Made by a program: the position numbers and the translations under genes
Shown: positions 6,492 through 9,230 of the stretch, in pieces
Position numbering within the stretch: position 1 is the first letter of the stretch
Layout of the letters: every line of letters starts with the position of its first letter
Assembly (NCBI GenBank): GCA_021787505.1
Contig: JAJYLU010000044.1
Coordinates: 1 to 9,230, forward strand
Direction: 5' to 3'
DNA length: 9,230 nucleotides
DNA from: Nitrospirota bacterium
Lineage (GTDB): Bacteria > Nitrospirota > Thermodesulfovibrionia > Thermodesulfovibrionales > UBA6898
The notes under the pieces: generated by a model
What the model was told of the DNA's origin: nothing
Seen by the model: only the letters and a program-made list of their open reading frames with translations
Databases searched by the model: none

Positions 6492-6881
6492 TCAGCTCCT
6501 CTGTTCCGCGATCGCCTTGACCACTGCAAGCGCGGTCTTTCGCATTTTGCCGCCCCTGATGTTTCTAAAGAGCCGCAGCAGCGTATCCTCCTCGCCGCTT
6601 AGTTTTCCGTAAAATGCGGGTTGTTCGGAAACCACCAGATTCTCGCCTTGCAGAAACGCGCCCACCGGCACTTCAAGGGCCTCCGCCATCTGATGAAGCC
6701 TGGTGAGCGTTAGCTCGCTCGTTCCTTTTTCGTACTTCTGTACCTGCTGGTAGGAGATACCGAGTTTCTCTGCAAGCTGCATCTGGGACATCCCGGACGA
6801 CAACCGCGCGGCCTTGATTACTTGTCCTGTATATTGTTTCAGTTTAGGCGCTCTCATTACCGGAATCTCGCTGACTTTCAT
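6492..6881 (-). CDS. XRE-family helix-turn-helix transcriptional regulator
   Basis: This is a Cro/CI-type DNA-binding protein. From ATG 6881 it has 129 residues. The HTH domain spans about residues 19-73: GQVIKAARLSSGMSQMQLAE, KLGISYQQVQKYEKGTSELT, then LTRLHQMAEALEV. The recognition helix region is SYQQVQKYEKG. The C-terminal part (FYGKLSGEEDTLLRLFRNIR then KTALAVVKAIAEQ) looks like a small helical dimerisation or effector segment. A longer version would need a TTG start at 6902, and a shorter one an ATG at 6857; none has a clear Shine-Dalgarno, so the start is uncertain. The gene is divergent from a receiver-domain gene across an inverted repeat that could be its operator, so autoregulation and control of the neighbour are plausible. 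It converges on the PIN fragment with 11 nt between. Confidence 0.88.
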   Translation of the reverse strand: MKVSEIPVMRAPKLKQYTGQVIKAARLSSGMSQMQLAEKLGISYQQVQKYEKGTSELTLTRLHQMAEALEVPVGAFLQGENLVVSEQPAFYGKLSGEEDTLLRLFRNIRGGKMRKTALAVVKAIAEQRS

Positions 6882-6917
6882 TTTTGCTTGGAGGTGGGCC
6901 AAAAGTCTATCAAGCCA

Positions 6918-6945
6918 AAGTGGTAACTGTTGACAAATACCACTT
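6918..6945. promoter_or_regulatory. Inverted-repeat operator candidate between xre and receiver gene
   Basis: AAGTGGTA (6918-6925) and TACCACTT (6938-6945) are perfect inverted 8-mers separated by 12 nt, placing the half-sites 20 bp (about two helical turns) apart on one face of the DNA. The -35 of the receiver promoter (6930-6935) lies in the spacer between them and the right arm falls in the promoter spacer. A dimeric XRE repressor bound here would block that promoter. A second, short palindrome TAGTACTA (6950-6957) overlaps the -10. Confidence 0.6.
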
Positions 6946-6958
6946 AAAGTAGTACTAT
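6930..6958 (+). promoter_or_regulatory. Strong sigma70 promoter of the receiver gene at 6964
   Basis: A perfect -35 TTGACA (6930-6935), a 17-nt spacer and -10 TACTAT (6953-6958, 5/6). Transcription is expected at about 6965, essentially at the ATG (6964), so the mRNA is probably leaderless. The bases before the ATG contain no Shine-Dalgarno. Confidence 0.75.
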
Positions 6959-6963
6959 TTTAC

Positions 6964-7338
6964 ATGAGGGGGACGGGGAAAATCCTTGTTGTTGACGACG
7001 AAGCCTTCTTGAGAGACCTTCTGATGGACTTATGCGTGATGAAGGGTTTTTACGTCGACAGCGCAAAAGACGGAGCTGAAGGGTTGAAATACGTAGAAGA
7101 CGTGCGATATGACCTGGTGATTGTCGATTATAAGATGCCGGTGATGAACGGGATGGAATTCGTGAGGAGGGTAAGGGAAAAGGGCCATCCTTTGCCGATT
7201 ATCGGGGTAAGTGCTCTGGAAGTCGGCGAAGAGTTTATGAATGCCGGCGCAACCTCCTTTTTGCAGAAGCCCTTCCATTTAGAGGAGATCGAGGAAAAAA
7301 TTTGGGAAATCATCGGCTTCGGCGGATTCGAAGATTAG
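6964..7338 (+). CDS. Receiver-only (CheY-like) response regulator
   Basis: This single-domain phosphoreceiver has 124 residues and no output domain. The canonical residues are present: acidic pair D11-D12 (ILVVDDE), phosphoacceptor D55 (VIVDYKMP), switch Ser S83 (GVSA) and Lys K102 (QKPF), so it should accept phosphate from a histidine kinase. No kinase gene is in the window. With no output domain it must act by protein-protein contact (as CheY or Spo0F do) or as a phosphate sink. The ATG at 6964 is the only start before the first strand and is preceded by a near-consensus promoter rather than a Shine-Dalgarno. Divergence from the XRE gene with a shared inverted repeat suggests the regulator controls it. 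Its partner proteins are unknown. Confidence 0.93.
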   Translation: MRGTGKILVVDDEAFLRDLLMDLCVMKGFYVDSAKDGAEGLKYVEDVRYDLVIVDYKMPVMNGMEFVRRVREKGHPLPIIGVSALEVGEEFMNAGATSFLQKPFHLEEIEEKIWEIIGFGGFED

Positions 7339-7367
7339 TGTTTCCCGGAAAGAGAAAAAGCTCGCCA

Positions 7368-8378
7368 TCAGACCCAGACGCCTTCTATCGTGCCCCCGCA
7401 TTTCGGGCATTTGCCGTTTCTCAGGCGGTTTTCGATGATCCGGTAGCCGAACCTCTTTATCACGATTTCTTTACAGCCCGGACATGAGGTGTCCTCTCCG
7501 CCTGCGCCGGGGACATTCCCTTCATAGACGTATTTAAGCCCTGATTTGTAGCCGATGTCTCTGGCATGTCTCAGTTTTTCGACTGGGGTCCTCGGCTTAT
7601 CGAGGAGTTTATACGTCGGATAAAACTGGCTGACGTGCCAGGGTATGGACGAGTCGACGGAACAGATGAATTCTGCGATCCCGGTGAGGTCCTTTTCAGA
7701 GTCGTTGAGATCGGGGATTATCAGCGTGGTCACTTCCACCCATACGCCCAGTTCCTTCATGAGCCTGATCGTGTTCTTCACCGGTTCAAGCCGCGCACCG
7801 CATATCTCCCGATAAAATTTATCGCTTCCCTTCAGGTCTATGTTATTGGCGCTGAGATAAGGGGCGATAACCCGTGTTGCTTCGGCCCCTGTATATCCGT
7901 TGCTGACAAAGACGTTCTTGATGCCCTTTTCAGAGGCGATGCGGGCGCAGTCGTGGGCGAATTCGAAGAAGATGGTCGGTTCCGTATAGGTATATGATAC
8001 ACTTGCGCATCGGTTGTCCGCTGCAGCGCTGACGATGTCTTCCGGCTGCATGTCCCGGCCCGGTATCGGGAATTTTCGCTCACGAGGGAACTGCGATATC
8101 TCGTAGTTTTGGCAGTGTTTGCAGCGAAAATTGCATCCGACGGTCGCGATCGAGAGCGAAGTCGACCCCGGGAGGAAATGAAAAAGAGGTTTTTTTTCGA
8201 TCGGGTCGATGTTCACGGAGACGACCTTTCCGTATACCAGGCTGTAAAGCGTCCCGTCGCGGTTTTCACGGACGGCGCAGATCCCGCGCTGCCCGTTATG
8301 GATAAGACAGTTATGGGCGCAAAGATGACACCGGACATCGCTGCCCTGCAGCCTTTCGTATTGCATCGCCTCTTTCAC
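7368..8378 (-). CDS. amrS: AmmeMemoRadiSam-system radical SAM enzyme AmrS
   Basis: This radical SAM protein is related to pyruvate formate-lyase activating enzyme (COG1180) and belongs to the AmrS family that co-occurs with Memo and AMMECR1 proteins; its reaction is not established. From GTG 8378 it has 336 residues, the usual family length. The [4Fe-4S] motif CNFRCKHC (C82, C86, C89) binds SAM. An N-terminal cysteine cluster CHLCAHNC (C17, C20, C24, with C34) and a C-terminal CPGC...CPKC pair (299/302, 324/327) look like zinc or extra cluster sites. The segments GQRGICAVRENR, SYTYTEPTIFFEF and NIDLKGSD are typical. The frame is open to 8510, but the extra 44 residues are not family-like and would cover the promoter, so GTG 8378 or ATG 8366 is preferred. 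Neither has a good Shine-Dalgarno. No Memo or AMMECR1 gene lies in the window. Confidence 0.9.
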   Translation of the reverse strand: MKEAMQYERLQGSDVRCHLCAHNCLIHNGQRGICAVRENRDGTLYSLVYGKVVSVNIDPIEKKPLFHFLPGSTSLSIATVGCNFRCKHCQNYEISQFPRERKFPIPGRDMQPEDIVSAAADNRCASVSYTYTEPTIFFEFAHDCARIASEKGIKNVFVSNGYTGAEATRVIAPYLSANNIDLKGSDKFYREICGARLEPVKNTIRLMKELGVWVEVTTLIIPDLNDSEKDLTGIAEFICSVDSSIPWHVSQFYPTYKLLDKPRTPVEKLRHARDIGYKSGLKYVYEGNVPGAGGEDTSCPGCKEIVIKRFGYRIIENRLRNGKCPKCGGTIEGVWV

Positions 8379-8385
8379 TAAGTCC

Positions 8386-8413
8386 AGTATAACAGATGCG
8401 CAAGCAGTGTAAA
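8386..8413 (-). promoter_or_regulatory. Promoter of amrS
   Basis: On the minus strand -35 TTTACA (8413-8408, 5/6) and -10 TATACT (8391-8386, 5/6) are 16 nt apart. Transcription is expected at about 8379, right at the GTG start at 8378, or 13 nt before the alternative ATG at 8366. This supports a short or absent leader and argues against the longer reading frame reaching 8510. Confidence 0.6.
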
Positions 8414-8445
8414 CGTCATCGTTTTGCAACTGCAAGGGGAACTTG

Positions 8446-8474
8446 TTGACTTGAGGCGGTCCGATCCTTAAAAT
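8446..8474 (+). promoter_or_regulatory. Promoter of fmdB-type gene
   Basis: -35 TTGACT (8446-8451) and -10 TAAAAT (8469-8474) with the ideal 17-nt spacer, each 5/6 to consensus. The transcription start would be about 8481, giving a 30-nt leader that ends in a strong Shine-Dalgarno GGAGGT (8500-8505), 5 nt before the ATG. The hexamers and spacing are identical to those of the promoter at 8770-8798. Confidence 0.7.
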
Positions 8475-8510
8475 AGTTATTAATAGTTGAAACTGTATAG
8501 GAGGTAACAT

Positions 8511-8714
8511 ATGCCTATTTACGAATATATCTGCAAGTCATGCGGGGAAAGATTTTCCCTGCTTCAGAAGGTGAGCGCAACGGAGAAGGACACGACCTGT
8601 CCCAAATGCGCTTCAGGAGAGGTGAAGAAAGTGATGTCTTCTTTCTGCTGTTCGGGGTCGGATGCGGGCCTTTTGTCCTCATCGTCTTCGCACGGGTTCA
8701 GCGGGGGCGGCTGA
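8511..8714 (+). CDS. FmdB-family zinc-ribbon protein
   Basis: This is a small putative regulatory protein of 67 residues. The family hallmark MPIYEYICKSCG is present, with a zinc ribbon formed by C8/C11 and C30/C33 (CPKC), then VKKVMSSF and a low-complexity Ser/Gly tail (SSSSSHGFSGGG) with two more cysteines (46-47). FmdB was named from a regulator of formamidase genes in Methylophilus, but most members have no tested function. The ATG is well supported by the GGAGGT at 8500-8505 and an upstream promoter. The gene is divergent from amrS, so a functional link with that radical SAM enzyme is possible but is only inferred from position. Confidence 0.92.
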   Translation: MPIYEYICKSCGERFSLLQKVSATEKDTTCPKCASGEVKKVMSSFCCSGSDAGLLSSSSSHGFSGGG

Positions 8715-8727
8715 GGCGTCTCTTCGT

Positions 8728-8746
8728 GCTGAACCGTGTGTTCAGC
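8728..8746 (+). other. Hairpin downstream of the fmdB-type gene
   Basis: GCTGAAC (8728-8734) and GTTCAGC (8740-8746) form a perfect 7-bp stem with a 5-nt loop, 13 nt after the fmdB stop codon. It may end or stabilise that transcript. No U-tract follows, so it is not a classical intrinsic terminator. Confidence 0.45.
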
Positions 8747-8769
8747 GGCGCCAAATAATACGAAAAGCC

Positions 8770-8798
8770 TTGACTTTTTCGGCACATAACAATAAAAT
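8770..8798 (+). promoter_or_regulatory. Promoter of the receiver gene at 8826
   Basis: -35 TTGACT (8770-8775), 17-nt spacer, -10 TAAAAT (8793-8798). Transcription is expected near 8805 and the leader would be about 21 nt, containing AAGAGG (8814-8819) as Shine-Dalgarno 6 nt before the ATG. An inverted repeat TCTTCAA/TTGAAGA (8799-8805, 8811-8817) sits across the start point and could be an operator. Confidence 0.7.
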
Positions 8799-8825
8799 TC
8801 TTCAAATAGCTTGAAGAGGTGAAGG

Positions 8826-9230
8826 ATGGCCCAGCGGCTCTTGCTTGCAGACGACAGCATCACGATTCAAAAGGTTGTGGAACTTGTTCTCGCCGAGGAA
8901 GATTTCGAGATCAAGGCTGTAAGTAACGGCGAAGAGGCCCTGAATGCAATCGAGTCCTTCAATCCTGACATCGTACTTGCCGACATCGAAATGCCTAAGA
9001 TGAACGGCTACCAGCTCTGCGAAAAGATCAAGCAGGACCCGAAGAGGGCCTCCGTGCCTGTGATCCTTCTTGCCGGCGCCTTTGAGCCTATCGATGAGGA
9101 GCTTGCGCGGCAGGTCGGCGCGGATGATTCCGTGATCAAGCCGTTCGAATCACAGGAGTTGATCAGCAAGATCAATGCGGCCCTTACTATGGCTACCGCC
9201 GGAGAGGGTGAGGCGGCCTTTGCTGGGGCT
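8826..9230 (+). CDS. Response-regulator receiver domain protein, partial at right edge
   Basis: This N-terminal phosphoreceiver reads LLLADDSITIQKVVELVLAE at the start. It has acidic residues D9-D10, phosphoacceptor D53 (VLADIEMPKMNGY) and Lys K105 (VIKPFE). The position usually held by Thr/Ser (as in CheY T87) is Ala here (A83, ILLAGAFEP). The frame is open at the window edge after 135 codons; the residues after about 122 turn Ala/Gly/Glu-rich (TAGEGEAAFAGA), which looks like a linker, so a further domain probably follows. Receivers with this LADDS-TIQKVVEL opening often head longer proteins of unclear output in deltaproteobacteria and relatives. The start has a good Shine-Dalgarno and its own promoter, so it is not dependent on fmdB transcription. 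Confidence 0.9.
   Translation, partial: MAQRLLLADDSITIQKVVELVLAEEDFEIKAVSNGEEALNAIESFNPDIVLADIEMPKMNGYQLCEKIKQDPKRASVPVILLAGAFEPIDEELARQVGADDSVIKPFESQELISKINAALTMATAGEGEAAFAGA

Noticed and set aside
6882..6902. TTG start adding seven residues to the XRE protein
   Set aside because: No Shine-Dalgarno supports it and the ATG at 6881 gives a normal N-terminus; it remains possible but less likely.
8379..8510. A 44-residue N-terminal extension of AmrS starting at ATG 8510
   Set aside because: The extension is not family-like, would cover the amrS promoter, and AmrS proteins normally begin near the KEAMQYE segment.
8799..8817. RNA hairpin hiding the Shine-Dalgarno of the 8826 receiver
   Set aside because: With transcription expected near 8805 the left arm would not be in the mRNA, so only a DNA-level role is sensible.
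1..9230. CRISPR array, tRNA, rRNA or transposase
   Set aside because: No regularly spaced direct repeats, no tRNA- or rRNA-like sequence and no transposase-like frame were seen.

Overview
The window looks like a chromosomal segment of a moderately GC-rich Gram-negative bacterium. The gene repertoire (zinc-type ABC transporter, TsaB-RimI pair, AmrS radical-SAM enzyme beside an FmdB-type zinc ribbon, an orphan receiver of the 'LADDS-TIQKVVEL' type) and the two kinds of dispersed palindromic repeat suggest a Nitrospirota or deltaproteobacterial-type lineage. That placement is an inference from gene style, not from an alignment.

Layout. (1) 1-2301, minus strand: a three-gene metal-uptake operon, in transcription order periplasmic binding protein (ZnuA-like), ATPase (ZnuC-like) and membrane permease (ZnuB-like, cut by the left edge). 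All junctions are 1-4 nt overlaps. (2) 2395-3600, plus: a divergent MFS exporter followed by a palindromic repeat at 3609-3655. (3) 3718-4856, plus: tsaB and rimI, overlapping by 19 nt (tRNA t6A synthesis and N-terminal acetylation). (4) 4923-6480, plus: a graveyard of defence-type genes. It holds an Eco57I-type restriction-modification gene broken by deletions and carrying a 63-bp palindromic repeat, an unrecognised gene of about 214 codons with two frameshifts and one stop, and the C-terminal stump of a PIN (VapC-like) toxin. (5) 6492-7338: an XRE-family regulator (minus) divergent from a receiver-only response regulator (plus). They share a 61-nt intergenic region with a near-consensus promoter and an 8-bp inverted repeat across its -35 region. 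(6) 7368-8714: amrS (minus) divergent from an fmdB-type zinc-ribbon gene (plus). (7) 8826-9230, plus: a receiver-domain protein cut by the right edge.

How it fits together. Regions 1-3 and 6 are intact housekeeping, transport and metabolic genes. Region 4 is the accessory insert: every gene in it is broken, the base composition turns AT-rich from about 5,740 to 6,290, and it lies between rimI and a small XRE/receiver regulatory pair. Two themes run through the non-coding DNA. Several start codons (MFS, tsaB, the 6964 receiver, amrS) sit within a few bases of the expected transcription start and have no Shine-Dalgarno, which points to leaderless mRNAs. By contrast, fmdB and the last receiver gene each have a strong Shine-Dalgarno and the same promoter, TTGACT-17 nt-TAAAAT. 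I found no rRNA, tRNA, CRISPR array, transposase or origin. No gene-free stretch exceeds 300 bases.
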